Positions 16,247 to 25,423 of a DNA stretch of 64,000 bases are shown here, piece after piece (within the stretch, counting starts at the first letter, position 1; every line of letters starts with the position of its first letter). This DNA is from Streptococcus sanguinis (GTDB taxonomy: Bacteria; Bacillota; Bacilli; Lactobacillales; Streptococcaceae), in assembly GCA_013378335.1 (NCBI GenBank), contig CP040556.1, forward strand, positions 1,674,001 through 1,738,000, written 5' to 3'. Under the pieces are notes generated by a model. That model ran no database searches and was not told the origin of the DNA. It saw only the letters and a list, made by a program, of their open reading frames with translations. Both the position numbers and the translations under genes were made by a program.

Positions 16247-18909
16247 TCACACCTCCTCTAATTTCTTTCTAACGACCATGGGCAAAATTCCTCCGTTTTC
16301 ATAGTAACGGATATCCGCCTCTGCATCAAAACGCAGCCGAGCTTGAAAAGCTATTTCTTCAACACCCTTTCGAGCTACCACATCAACTAGCTGACCAACT
16401 TGCGGATCCTGTGGCAGATTAATATCGAAAGTCTCCTTGCCTGTCAAACCAAGACTAGCCGCATTTTCTCCATCTAGATACTGGAGAGGAAGAATCCCCA
16501 TCATGACCAGATTTGACCGGTGGATACGCTCAAAACTCTCTGCCAACACCACCTTGACACCCAAAAGATTAGCCCCTTAGCTGCCCAATCACGGCTGGAT
16601 CCCATACCATAGTCTTTGCCAGCTAAGACAATGGTGCCAATTTGCTCCTCTTTGTAGCGCATGGCTGCCTCATAAATGGATAGCAACTCTCCTTTATAAT
16701 CTGTGTAACCACCAATTTTCCCATCCGCCAATTCATTTTTTATCCGGATATTGGCAAAAGTCCCCCGCATCATGACCTCATGATTGCCCCGACGGCTGCC
16801 ATAAGAATTAAACTCTTGGTAATCCACTCCATGCTCCATTAAATAGGAAGCTGCTGGGCTGTTTCTGGCAATATTTCCTGCTGGGGAGATATGGTCTGTC
16901 GTCACCGTATCCCCAAATTTTGCCAGCACTGCAAGATTTTTCAGTGGCTGAATGGCTAAATCATCAGCCAAGCCATCAAAGTAAGGTGGATTTTGAATAT
17001 AGGTCGAAGCCTGATTCCACTGATAATTTTGAGAAGAGGCTGTCGGAATCTGATTCCATTTTTCATTGTCGTCAAACACATGGGCATATTCTTTTTCAAA
17101 AAGCTGGCGCGTCACATATGTTTGAACATAGTCTGCAACCAAGTCGTGCTCCGGCATCAAATCCATCAAATAAACAGGCTGCCCCTTTTGATCATAACCC
17201 AAGGGTTCACTAGTCAGATCAATATTGGTATTTCCAGCCAAAGCATAGGCAACTACCAAGGGAGGACTAGCTAGGAAATTAGCCTTGACCAGTGGATTGA
17301 TCCGTCCTTCAAAATTCCGATTTCCTGAAAGAACAGCACTAGCCAGCAAGTCAGTATCCGTAATCGCCTGAGCCACTTCCGGTCGGAGATCGCCTGAATT
17401 TCCAATACAAGTGGTGCAGCCATAGCCGACAAGATTGAAACCAAGCTGATCCAGATAAGTCTGAAGACCACTCTTCTTAAGATAGCCTGTGACCACCTTG
17501 CTGCCCGGAGCCAAAGAAGTCTTGACAGTCTTTGAAACACGTAAGCCTTTTTCTACTGCTTTCTTGGCCAAAAGCCCCGCCGCCATCAGGACATAGGGAT
17601 TAGATGTATTGGTACAGCTAGTAATAGCAGCGATAGCCACATGACCGGTCTTAATCGTCTCCTCATGGTCAGAAAATTGGACCACTGCAGACCTCTCTAG
17701 CTCGCTCTCATCTAAACCAAAGCCTCGGACCCCCGCTTCTCTGACTAGACTAGCTTGAAATTCTTCTTTAGCAGCTGTTAATTCAATCAAATCCTGGGGC
17801 CGCTTGGGCCCTGAGATATTCGGCACAATGCTGGACAAATCAATTTCGACTACCTTGGTATAGTTCGGCTCAACCTTTTCGTCATAGAAGAGGTGATTTT
17901 TTTGAGCATAGAGACGAGTCAGCTCGATATGATCTTCTGATCGATTGGTTAGGCGCATATAATTGAGCGTTTCCTCATCTATCGGAAAATAGCCACAGGT
18001 AGCTCCGTATTCCGGAGCCATATTAGCCACCGTTGCCCGGTCAGCTAGACTTAGATTAGACAAACCAGGCCCAAAGAACTCGACAAATTTACCAACGACA
18101 TTTTCCTGCCGCAAGATTTGCGTGACCTTTAAAGCCAAATCTGTCGCTGTCGCAATCTTAGGTAGCTTGCCCAAGAGACGAACACCAATCACCTCAGGAA
18201 CAGGGAAATAAGAAGCCTCACCCAGCATGGCAGCCTCGGCCTCAATCCCGCCAACTCCCCAGCCCAGAACACCGATACCATTGATCATGGTCGTATGACT
18301 GTCCGTTCCAAACATGCTATCCGGATAGAGTTGGCCATCCTTTTCAATGATGACATCACTGAGAAACTCGATATTGACCTGATGGATAATCCCAGTAGCA
18401 GGGGGAACCGCACGATAATTATCGAATGATTTTTCTGCCCACTTGAGAAATTCGTAGCGCTCATTGTTGCGGACAAACTCTTGGTTCATATTGGCTTCCA
18501 GAGCTGTGTCACAGCCATAAAAATCCACTTGAACACTGTGGTCAATAACTAAATCAACCGGAATCTCTGGATTAATCTGATCGGCCTGACCTCCCTGCCC
18601 GACAATAGCATCGCGCATACTAGCCAAATCCACCACAACAGGAACACCCGTAAAATCCTGGAGAATGACTCTGCTAGGTTTAAAAGGAACTTCACCACTT
18701 GGCGATTTAGCTTGATAATGCATCAAAGACCTAATGTTATCTTTTGTTACGTCAATCCCATCTTCCTTACGAAGGACACTTTCTAATAATATGCGAATAG
18801 AATAAGGAAGTTCTTCTATATTCCCTCCTAGTATAGCTGAGGCTTTCCCCAGGTCTGTGTATTGGTATATTTTGCCTTTATAATTTAAATCGCTTAGGTA
18901 TTCTGCCAT
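16247..18909 (-). pseudogene. acnA: Aconitate hydratase, frameshifted near the C-terminus
   Basis: The ATG at 18909 gives the family N-terminus ([13 protein letters not shown]). The 4Fe-4S ligands are present in SCTNTSNP and [10 protein letters not shown], and the swivel-domain motif [15 protein letters not shown] is intact. Directly after AAKG one G is missing from a G-run (plus-strand C4 at 16573-16576). The frame then changes to a 21-residue wrong tail, while the correct continuation ([20 protein letters not shown]) runs on in another frame to the stop at 16247. Repaired, the protein is 887 residues, the usual AcnA length. Loss of the last hundred residues, part of the active-site swivel domain, should abolish activity. 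It is first in acnA-gltA-icd. Confidence 0.9.
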
Positions 18910-18943
18910 ATTTCTGCCCCTCACTTATTTTAAATTGTTTTAT

Positions 18944-18972
18944 ATTATACTTTATTATGAAATTTTATGCAA
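18944..18972 (-). promoter_or_regulatory. Promoter of the acnA-gltA-icd operon
   Basis: TTGCAT (18972-18967), 17-base spacer, TATAAT (18949-18944) on the minus strand, 35 bases before the acnA start. Confidence 0.8.
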
Positions 18973-18989
18973 TAAAAATTATAATTTTT

Positions 18990-19008
18990 ATGTTATATTT
19001 TATAACAT
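18990..19008. promoter_or_regulatory. GlnR operator upstream of acnA
   Basis: ATGTTATA-TTT-TATAACAT is a perfect inverted repeat and fits the GlnR consensus TGTNA-N7-TNACAT at every fixed position. It lies 18 bases upstream of the -35 box. GlnR controls glutamine and glutamate metabolism in streptococci, which suits an operon making the glutamate precursor 2-oxoglutarate. Confidence 0.8.
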
Positions 19009-19065
19009 ACAAGAACAGTTTTTAAATACAGTCAAACTGTACTAATAATTATTTTTCCCAAGCAC

Positions 19066-19095
19066 GAAAAAACAAGCACCATTCTCGGTGCTTGC
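19066..19095 (-). terminator. Terminator of corA
   Basis: On the minus strand CAAGCACC (19094-19087) pairs with GGTGCTTG (19080-19073), followed by a T-run (19072-19067). Confidence 0.85.
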
Positions 19096-19119
19096 TATAG
19101 TAAAAATAATTTCAAATGT

Positions 19120-20028
19120 TCACTTCTTATTGGCCAACCATTTAAGAAGCTTGGTCAAGAGTCCCCAGATGATTAGACTAATAACAACAATATAAATCCA
19201 GGCATTTTTATCATTAGACAAAGGCAGAGGAACATTCATACCAAAGAAACCAGTGATAACTGCAAGTACTGCCAGAAGGACCGAAATAATGGTCAAGACC
19301 GTCAAATTGTCATTCAGATTATTGTTCAGAATGTTATTGTAGGAGCCAGAGAGCTGGCTGAGAACTTGAGCAATCAGATCGGTCATGGAGACGAGCTGAC
19401 GAGCCTCAATCATGGCATCCTCAAACTGCTCGGTTTCTAACTCATCAAAACGGCGGTAAATGCCGTGGCTTTTGATATGCTCTAGGAGCATGTGATTCTG
19501 CTTGGCAGCAGCAAGCAGATAGACCATAGATGTCTCTAAGTCCGACAGAGCAAAAAGATGCTTTTTGGTAGTTGTCTGACGCAGGAGAGCATTAATCTCA
19601 TCCTTGCGCTTGTCCATCCGCTCAACGATGGGATAGTAAGAATTGGAGACCAACTCCAGACTAGCAAAAAGAAACTTATAGACCGATACCGGCTCATGAT
19701 GCTCAGTATAGGCTTTCATCATGTCCACAACATAGGCGTTGTCTTGGTTGCTGATAGTAATGAGCCGCCCCTGCTGCACCACAAAGGTCATGGGAATCGT
19801 CTCATAATGTTCCTTATCTGTCGCTAGATCAAGGACATTGTAGATAAAGACAACTGTTCCATTCTCACGATTGTAGTCCATGTGAGCCCGCTCGTTCTTA
19901 TCGAGTGCATACTCGATGGTCTCCTGGTCAATTTCATAATCCTGATAAATCCGGGCATTTCTTTTGAAATTATCTGAGTCAATGTTGATCCAGACAGACT
20001 GATCTTTTAATTTTCTTTCCAGAAACAT
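19120..20028 (-). CDS. corA: CorA-family divalent cation transporter
   Basis: A 302-residue CorA-type channel, predicted to carry Mg2+ (or Co2+/Ni2+) as a pentamer. The long cytoplasmic N-terminal domain is followed by two C-terminal membrane segments (about 238-262 and 275-296). The selectivity motif GMN is present in FFGMNVPLP between them. A basic C-terminal tail (KLLKWLANKK) is normal. GGAG lies near the ATG. It is followed by its own terminator. The upstream 337 bases up to prfC contain several hairpins and could form a leader, but no known Mg2+ riboswitch was recognised. Confidence 0.9.
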   Translation of the reverse strand: MFLERKLKDQSVWINIDSDNFKRNARIYQDYEIDQETIEYALDKNERAHMDYNRENGTVVFIYNVLDLATDKEHYETIPMTFVVQQGRLITISNQDNAYVVDMMKAYTEHHEPVSVYKFLFASLELVSNSYYPIVERMDKRKDEINALLRQTTTKKHLFALSDLETSMVYLLAAAKQNHMLLEHIKSHGIYRRFDELETEQFEDAMIEARQLVSMTDLIAQVLSQLSGSYNNILNNNLNDNLTVLTIISVLLAVLAVITGFFGMNVPLPLSNDKNAWIYIVVISLIIWGLLTKLLKWLANKK

Positions 20029-20365
20029 GGAACTCCTTTCTATGAGGTAGAATGATTCTCTAATAAACTAGCACCCAACTTCATAAACTCTTCCTGCAAG
20101 TAAATATGCAATGTCGAAGCACAAAACCAATTAAATTAACTACCTCGCCTGATGAGATTAGTCAAGCGGCTAGCAAGGCTCCAACAGAACTCGGCCTTAG
20201 TAACTCTAGTTTGTTAGACAACCATAACAATCCCGTCCACTACAACACGAAGAGGCGAAAACGATTATTTTTTCGCCGATGAGTTAGTAAGGCAGTTAGC
20301 TAATCCGTACAATAGTGGCTAGCGTCCAACAATTAGGAATTTTAATTCCAATTGTTGGTACTGAG
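20029..20365. other. Hairpin-rich intergenic region between prfC and corA
   Basis: No gene is visible. It contains a GGCGAAAA/TTTTCGCC hairpin (about 20256-20277), a longer hairpin at 20326-20358 next to the prfC stop, and two degenerate direct repeats of the form ACTAA-CTCATC-GGCGA on the minus strand (near 20150 and 20285). It could be a structured corA leader, a prfC terminator region, or a decayed dispersed repeat. Confidence 0.4.
20326..20358. terminator. Strong hairpin 8 bases after the prfC stop
   Basis: CCAACAATTAGGAATT pairs with AATTCCAATTGTTGG (one bulged A, short loop). Only a weak T-tract follows, so its role as the prfC terminator is likely but not certain. Confidence 0.5.
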
Positions 20366-21910
20366 TTACATCTTCTCTTCCAATTTAACATCGGGATACT
20401 TGTCCTCGAACCAGCGCAGGGCAAAGTCGTTTTCAAAGAGGAAGACAGGATGGTCAAAGCGGTCTTTGGCCAGGATGTTACGGCTAGAAGACATACGCTC
20501 ATCCAGGTCATCTGGTGAAATCCAACGGACAGTCTTTTTGCCCATAGGATTCATAACTACTTCAGCATTGTATTCATTTTCCATGCGGTGCTTGAAGACC
20601 TCAAACTGGAGCTGACCGACAGCGCCCAGCATGTACTCGCCCGTCTGGTAGTTGGTATAAAGCTGGATGGCTCCCTCTTGTACCAGCTGCTCAATCCCCT
20701 TATGGAAGGATTTTTGCTTCATGACATTCTTGGCTGAAACCTTCATAAAAATCTCTGGAGTAAAGGTTGGCAGGGGCTCAAATTCAAACTTATTCTTGCC
20801 TACAGTCAAGGTGTCACCGACCTGATAAGTCCCCGTATCATAAACCCCGATAATATCACCAGCTACAGCATTGGTCACATTCTCCCGACTTTCGGCCATA
20901 AACTGAGTGACATTGGATAGCTTGGCAGACTTGCCAGTGCGAGGCAGATTGACACTCATACCGCGCTCGAACTCGCCAGAAACGATACGGACAAAAGCGA
21001 TACGGTCGCGGTGGCGCGGGTCCATATTGGCCTGAATTTTAAAGACAAAGCCTGAAAAGTCTGGGCTGAGTGGCTCGACTACCTCGCCATCTGTCTTCTT
21101 GTGGCCATGCGGTTCTGGAGCAAACTTAAGGAAGGTTTCCAGGAAAGTCTGGACGCCAAAGTTGGTCAGGGCTGAGCCAAAGAAAACAGGTGTCAGCTTG
21201 CCCTCCAAAATCGCTTCTTCCGAGAATTCATTCCCAGCTTCGCTCAAGAGCTCAATGTCTTCCTTAACCTGCTCATAGAAAGGATTTGAAGCAAACAGTT
21301 GGTCGCCTTCTGCCAGAGTCGCAAAGCGCTCCTCACCCTTATAAAGTTCCAGACGCTCATTGTAGAGGTCATAAAGACCTTCAAAACTCTTCCCCATGCC
21401 AATCGGCCAATTCATTGGGTAGCTAGCAATGCCCAAAATCTCTTCCAGTTCTTCCAGCAAATCCAAGGGCTCGCGACCGTCACGGTCCAGCTTGTTCATA
21501 AAAGTGAAGACTGGAATATTCCGATGCTTGACAACCTCAAACAATTTCTTGGTCTGGGCCTCAATACCCTTGGCCGAGTCAATAACCATGACCGCAGCAT
21601 CCACCGCCATCAAGGTCCGATAAGTATCTTCTGAGAAGTCCTCGTGTCCCGGTGTATCCAGAATATTGACTCGCTTGCCATCGTAGTCAAACTGCATGAC
21701 AGAGGAAGTCACGGAAATCCCCCGCTGCTTCTCAATATCCATCCAGTCAGACTTGGCAAAATTACCCGTCTTTTTCCCCTTGACTGTCCCAGCCTCACGA
21801 ATCTCGCCCCCGAAGTAGAGCAACTGCTCCGTGATGGTCGTTTTCCCAGCGTCCGGGTGGGAGATAATGGCAAAGGTCCGGCGTTTCTTAATTTCTTCTT
21901 GTAAAGTCAT
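20366..21910 (-). CDS. prfC: Peptide chain release factor 3
   Basis: A 514-residue translational GTPase that recycles RF1/RF2 after peptide release. G1 is SHPDAGKTT (about 18-26), G3 DTPGHEDF (about 84-91) and G4 NKLD (about 140-143), followed by beta-barrel domain II and the RF3-specific C-terminal domain. The length is normal for the family. AGAAAG precedes the ATG. It is monocistronic, between corA and a gene remnant. Confidence 0.95.
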   Translation of the reverse strand: MTLQEEIKKRRTFAIISHPDAGKTTITEQLLYFGGEIREAGTVKGKKTGNFAKSDWMDIEKQRGISVTSSVMQFDYDGKRVNILDTPGHEDFSEDTYRTLMAVDAAVMVIDSAKGIEAQTKKLFEVVKHRNIPVFTFMNKLDRDGREPLDLLEELEEILGIASYPMNWPIGMGKSFEGLYDLYNERLELYKGEERFATLAEGDQLFASNPFYEQVKEDIELLSEAGNEFSEEAILEGKLTPVFFGSALTNFGVQTFLETFLKFAPEPHGHKKTDGEVVEPLSPDFSGFVFKIQANMDPRHRDRIAFVRIVSGEFERGMSVNLPRTGKSAKLSNVTQFMAESRENVTNAVAGDIIGVYDTGTYQVGDTLTVGKNKFEFEPLPTFTPEIFMKVSAKNVMKQKSFHKGIEQLVQEGAIQLYTNYQTGEYMLGAVGQLQFEVFKHRMENEYNAEVVMNPMGKKTVRWISPDDLDERMSSSRNILAKDRFDHPVFLFENDFALRWFEDKYPDVKLEEKM

Positions 21911-22044
21911 CTTCTTCTCTTTCTTTTATTTAGGATAATGGTGAATCTTAGTATTTGTTTTTTATTTTACATCGGAGTATTTCAATCCTTTCAACCTACC
22001 TATTATAGCGGATTTAGCGCTTTTTTTCAATTATCTAAAGAAGA

Positions 22045-22068
22045 TAAAAATCGCCCTTTTGAGCGATT
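22045..22068 (-). terminator. Short terminator after the 22.1-kb gene remnant
   Basis: On the minus strand AATCGC (22068-22063) pairs with GCGATT (22054-22049), followed by TTTT. It begins one base after the stop of the small frame at 22069. Confidence 0.55.
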
Positions 22069-22390
22069 CTATTCTACTATGTCAATAAAATTTCTCTTAT
22101 AATCTGACAATGACACTTCTAAAGAGGAAATTGCAAAGATGAAGGTTAAACCCAGTAAATAGAGCAGACGTTTTTTTCTGGTTTCCAACTCTTCTTTCTC
22201 TTCAGCTGTCATGGAAAACATGACCTTATTCCGTTTTCAAAAGATAGAGGAGCAAACCTTCTCCCCTTTGTCTGCCAGCCTTAAGAAAGACCAAAATTTG
22301 GGATATTTCATTCCGCCAACAGAAGCGTCTAGTTGAACCAGCTTAAAGAGTTGATAGACAAACCGTCCATTTGTCACTAGAAGCAAAGCA
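22069..22390 (-). pseudogene. Remnant of a small membrane-protein gene
   Basis: One minus-strand frame reads through most of this stretch: FVYQLFKLVQLDASVGGMKY, then a segment ending CSSIF, a TGA stop, then KRNKVMFSMTAEEKEELETR and a hydrophobic segment LLYLLGLTFIFAISS to a stop at 22069. The upstream part has no start codon because another stop precedes it. A 50-residue piece (ATG 22221) with AAGG upstream could still be translated. The continuity of protein-like sequence across the stop and the terminator placed right after it suggest a decayed gene. I do not recognise the parent family. Confidence 0.45.
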
Positions 22391-22414
22391 AGTCATAATT
22401 AAGCTTTCTAATTT

Positions 22415-22446
22415 AAAAAAATCCTGCCACATTAACTTGACAGGAG
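22415..22446 (-). terminator. Terminator of the first YwaF-like gene
   Basis: On the minus strand TCCTGTCA pairs with TGGCAGGA (one mismatch) and is followed by seven T. Confidence 0.8.
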
Positions 22447-22464
22447 CTGTAAACTTGAGATAAA

Positions 22465-23151
22465 TTAACTGCGGACCAGACTTAACTGCTTTTTCCACCG
22501 TTTCTTAAACAAGATATCAAAGAGAACCAGAGCCAGAGAAAGGATGACTGACACAAGGAGGTACTTTATCCATAGGGGGGCATCAGGGATGAAAGGCGGA
22601 CTTTTTAGCAGACCGTAATTTCCTCCTGTCACTTGGTTAACACCGACTAGGAAAAGATTGAGTCCAAAGGTGTAAGCTACAATCACGTATTTCTTGAGCA
22701 AGGTCTTGTCGTAGTGATTCATCAGATAAATCAAGGAATTAACCAAAAGGGCATAGTGGCCAATCAGGAAAGAAAAGCTGGTAATATGCGGGAAATCATA
22801 GGGATCAAAGACTGGGTAGCCCAAGGCAAAGACCGCTCCGCTGGCTCCTAATAGAGCAAAATACTGCTTGCTGCGCCATTTGTCTGGCAGAAAGACCACC
22901 GCAAACATAGCCAGGCGGCAATGATAGAAGGGCAGACTATTGGAAAAGGGAATCCGAAAACCAAAATACCAGCTATAAAGTATCAGCAGCTGGGCAATCT
23001 GAATCCACTTAAAAGCCTTGACAAAACGCGGATTATCATGGTATTTGAGCGAGCTCCAAATAGACAGCAAGACCAGAGCAATCATCACAGCATACCATAA
23101 AATCGAGATAGGCGGTGCCACCGTTTTTGTCGTAGTTAAAAATTCTTTCAT
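22465..23151 (-). CDS. YwaF/TIGR02206-family integral membrane protein, copy 1
   Basis: A 228-residue polytopic membrane protein with about six hydrophobic segments. The ATG at 23151 aligns with the start of the paralogue at 25422-26108, so a longer upstream start is unlikely. Conserved features shared with that copy are SLPFYHCRxAMF near 85-96, YFALLG, YPxFDPYxFPHIT and a HYALLxNSLIYL segment. The His, Cys and Asp residues in these loops may form a site, but the function of the family is unknown. It lies downstream of the TIR module genes on the same strand, 61 bases from the end of the NDT-like gene. Confidence 0.8.
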   Translation of the reverse strand: MKEFLTTTKTVAPPISILWYAVMIALVLLSIWSSLKYHDNPRFVKAFKWIQIAQLLILYSWYFGFRIPFSNSLPFYHCRLAMFAVVFLPDKWRSKQYFALLGASGAVFALGYPVFDPYDFPHITSFSFLIGHYALLVNSLIYLMNHYDKTLLKKYVIVAYTFGLNLFLVGVNQVTGGNYGLLKSPPFIPDAPLWIKYLLVSVILSLALVLFDILFKKRWKKQLSLVRS

Positions 23152-23212
23152 ATTTCTTTTTAATCTAAATAAATCATGTCTTATATAGACATTCAATCAT
23201 AGATAACAACAT

Positions 23213-24451
23213 TTATAAAATGCTGTTATTTCCAGTTAGGTTGAATCTCTCTTTTACACATTTAATATCTTGTATAGTTTCTTGAAATGTTTTTTCTTCC
23301 CATTTATCACTTCTTTTACTAAAGAGTTTTTTATTCTTGTTGTAATGTTCGAAATTATCAAAGTAATAATAAATAACTGCTAAAGTTGCATATTTCCAAT
23401 AGTCATCCTCATCCTCTTTTTCACTAACAAAGTCTATAAGTTCTCTATAAACCTTTTCAGCTTCAAATTGATTATATTTTATCTGTTTCTTATCATTAAT
23501 ATGTAAAAGTTGCAATAGTAAACAATTAGCATAGTTCTCCCCATTGTAATAATCTTGTTTAACTATGTATCCTTTTCTATAAAACATTATCGCATCTTCT
23601 AAATAATCTGGATTTTTATTTATTTTATACAATCTCTTATATATAGCCCCAGCTATGCCCAATGTTTCAGTATCAAGAGTCTTCTTTAATGGCAATTGCT
23701 GAATAGTCTGTAATGCCTCCATTAAAGCGCTTGTCTCATTGGGTAGTTTAGATTTATAAGTAGTGAGAGCCAATTGCTGAATAAAATAATCTTCTCTCGG
23801 TGATTTTTCAACCAATTTTTTCCAACATTTTTTTGATTCTATAAAGTTTCCCTTCTTTTTAAAGTCTTTCGCTTTTTGTAACAATTCTCCAATCGTATCC
23901 GAATAGTTTTCTGCATCAGAAATTAATTTACAATAACAGTTGTTATCGTATTGAAGGGGTTTTACTTTTGGAATATAGGTATATAGAGGGCTATCCGTTT
24001 GCTGTTTTTCCGATTCTTTAATATATTCTTTGAGCTTACTCATTATTTCATCTGATTCAGATTTCGAAATTTTTTCACCAAATTTTTTGTATCTACAGAT
24101 ACGAGAATGGTTCAAATCAAATGGAATATCATGATCTTCTTGAATCATCATCACAGTGGAGAAAGGCTTCGCAGCATGGCGAACACCCAATTCATAAGCA
24201 GCATTTATATTATAAGTTGTCAAGTCGGCAATTACCAAATCAGCATGCAAAAGTAGTTCATACATACTAACATCAATGATTGTCGAACCAGCAATATCAT
24301 CTGCTCTAATTACTTTATAATTCGGAAATTCTTTCTCAAATAATGGTTTAATAACTTCATTATAAATTTCATCCAAATCAATTAGTTCATTCGTTTTAAG
24401 GTATGTTTTTTTTCCAAATCCCATTACAACAAAACAAACTTTATTTTCCAT
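23213..24451 (-). CDS. NDT/TIR-like N-terminal domain fused to a TPR (MAP3K TRAF-binding-like) domain
   Basis: A 412-residue cytoplasmic protein. Residues 1-130 resemble the nucleoside 2-deoxyribosyltransferase-like fold: VCFVVMGFG at the first strand, ADLVIADLTTYN (70-81) and AAYELGVRHA (84-93) with Glu87 as the candidate catalytic residue. Residues about 190-400 are helical repeats like the bacterial TRAF-binding/DUF4071 domain related to ASK1-type MAP3K proteins (KKCWKKLVEKSPREDYF; ETLGIAGAIYKRLYKINKNP). The combination is typical of prokaryotic conflict systems, where the first domain may act on or sense a nucleotide and the repeats hold a partner. It begins 14 bases after the TIR gene, so the two are one operon. 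AT-rich codon use differs from the neighbours, suggesting transfer. Domain names come from motif reading, not a search. Confidence 0.72.
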   Translation of the reverse strand: MENKVCFVVMGFGKKTYLKTNELIDLDEIYNEVIKPLFEKEFPNYKVIRADDIAGSTIIDVSMYELLLHADLVIADLTTYNINAAYELGVRHAAKPFSTVMMIQEDHDIPFDLNHSRICRYKKFGEKISKSESDEIMSKLKEYIKESEKQQTDSPLYTYIPKVKPLQYDNNCYCKLISDAENYSDTIGELLQKAKDFKKKGNFIESKKCWKKLVEKSPREDYFIQQLALTTYKSKLPNETSALMEALQTIQQLPLKKTLDTETLGIAGAIYKRLYKINKNPDYLEDAIMFYRKGYIVKQDYYNGENYANCLLLQLLHINDKKQIKYNQFEAEKVYRELIDFVSEKEDEDDYWKYATLAVIYYYFDNFEHYNKNKKLFSKRSDKWEEKTFQETIQDIKCVKERFNLTGNNSIL

Positions 24452-24465
24452 CAGAACTGCTCCCT

Positions 24466-25302
24466 CTAAAAAATTTCAATTCCATCTAAATCTGCATAAA
24501 TGTTTCTGAAATTCTTTTCACCATAGGCTTCCTCATAAAAATTTGTTATTTTATTTGGAACAAAAGTTATTGACTTTCCTTTCTCCACCTTTTCTATAAT
24601 ATCTTTATTATATTCACGACTAAGTTGAAGCCAGTGGGATTCACCTTCATGAAAATCTTCCTCAGTCGGCAATAAAGCATCCAATCTACAAAATGTGTAG
24701 TTTCTTTTTTGATCAACTTCTACAATTTTTGTTGTAAATGCTTTTTTTAAAACAGAAATATTTCGAAATTTTTTGCAAGCTTCATCAAGCTCTTTATTTA
24801 GTCTATAATCATCACAATTTAATTCAAAATTATGAATAATAGAATCTATAAATCTTTCCAAGCCTACTCGACATTGACTGTCTCCATTTAAAAAGATGCC
24901 TATGGAATTATTATCTATACAACTGTTTAAAAAATTATTATCTTTTAAATTAAAACCCGGGATATAAAAATTATAGTATTCATGTTTTTTTACCCACGTT
25001 GCCCCCAACTCATTCAAGCAAACTACACTAGAAAAGTATTCTGATGAGAGTAAAAATAGTACAATTGTTTTATCATTAAGGCGCTCTTGTAAGTAATTAT
25101 AGATATTTTTACCAAATGGAACACCATTATTTTCATTCGAAGTATAAATTAACTTATCATTTCTTAAACCTATTCCAATCAACAATTCTCGTAATATATC
25201 TCCATATTTTTTATCTTTAGAGTTGTGACTTAAAAATAAATTAGTTTGACTGTCTTGAGATCTATCAGAAATACGTTTGCTAAAAAAAGGAAAAGAAGAC
25301 AT
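24466..25302 (-). CDS. TIR-domain protein, putative NAD-degrading effector
   Basis: A 278-residue protein; the ATG at 25302 follows GGGGTGATAAG and is preferred over an upstream in-frame start without a ribosome binding site. Residues about 20-150 form a TIR domain: first strand and box LFLSHNSKD (22-30), SSEYFSS (86-92) and the catalytic-glutamate motif CLNELGATW with Glu98. Bacterial TIR domains with this Glu cleave NAD+ or make cyclic ADP-ribose signals. The C-terminal half (150-278) has no recognised domain. It is the first gene of a two-gene AT-rich operon with the NDT/TPR protein. I infer a defence or abortive-infection effector. It is not Thoeris by gene content, since no ThsA-type SIR2 partner is present. 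Confidence 0.78.
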   Translation of the reverse strand: MSSFPFFSKRISDRSQDSQTNLFLSHNSKDKKYGDILRELLIGIGLRNDKLIYTSNENNGVPFGKNIYNYLQERLNDKTIVLFLLSSEYFSSVVCLNELGATWVKKHEYYNFYIPGFNLKDNNFLNSCIDNNSIGIFLNGDSQCRVGLERFIDSIIHNFELNCDDYRLNKELDEACKKFRNISVLKKAFTTKIVEVDQKRNYTFCRLDALLPTEEDFHEGESHWLQLSREYNKDIIEKVEKGKSITFVPNKITNFYEEAYGEKNFRNIYADLDGIEIF

Positions 25303-25381
25303 CTTATCACCCCAAATATTATAAGTATATCTAAATAGTATCAAAATTTTTAAAAGTTTTCCAATTTTTTATCAGTTTTGT

Positions 25382-25423
25382 AAAAAGTAAATTCTTAATA
25401 TTTCATATTCCTATTTACTTTTT
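25382..25423. terminator. Bidirectional terminator between the second YwaF-like gene and the TIR operon
   Basis: AAAAAGTAAAT (25382-25392) and ATTTACTTTTT (25413-25423) form an 11-bp perfect stem. It closes the YwaF copy 2 gene, whose stop overlaps it, and insulates the TIR operon. Confidence 0.75.

Noticed and set aside
20029..20365. M-box (Mg2+) riboswitch upstream of corA
   Set aside because: The conserved M-box core could not be found; only generic hairpins are present.
24466..25302. Thoeris system
   Set aside because: The TIR gene lacks a ThsA-like SIR2/SLOG partner; its partner is an NDT-like/TPR protein instead.
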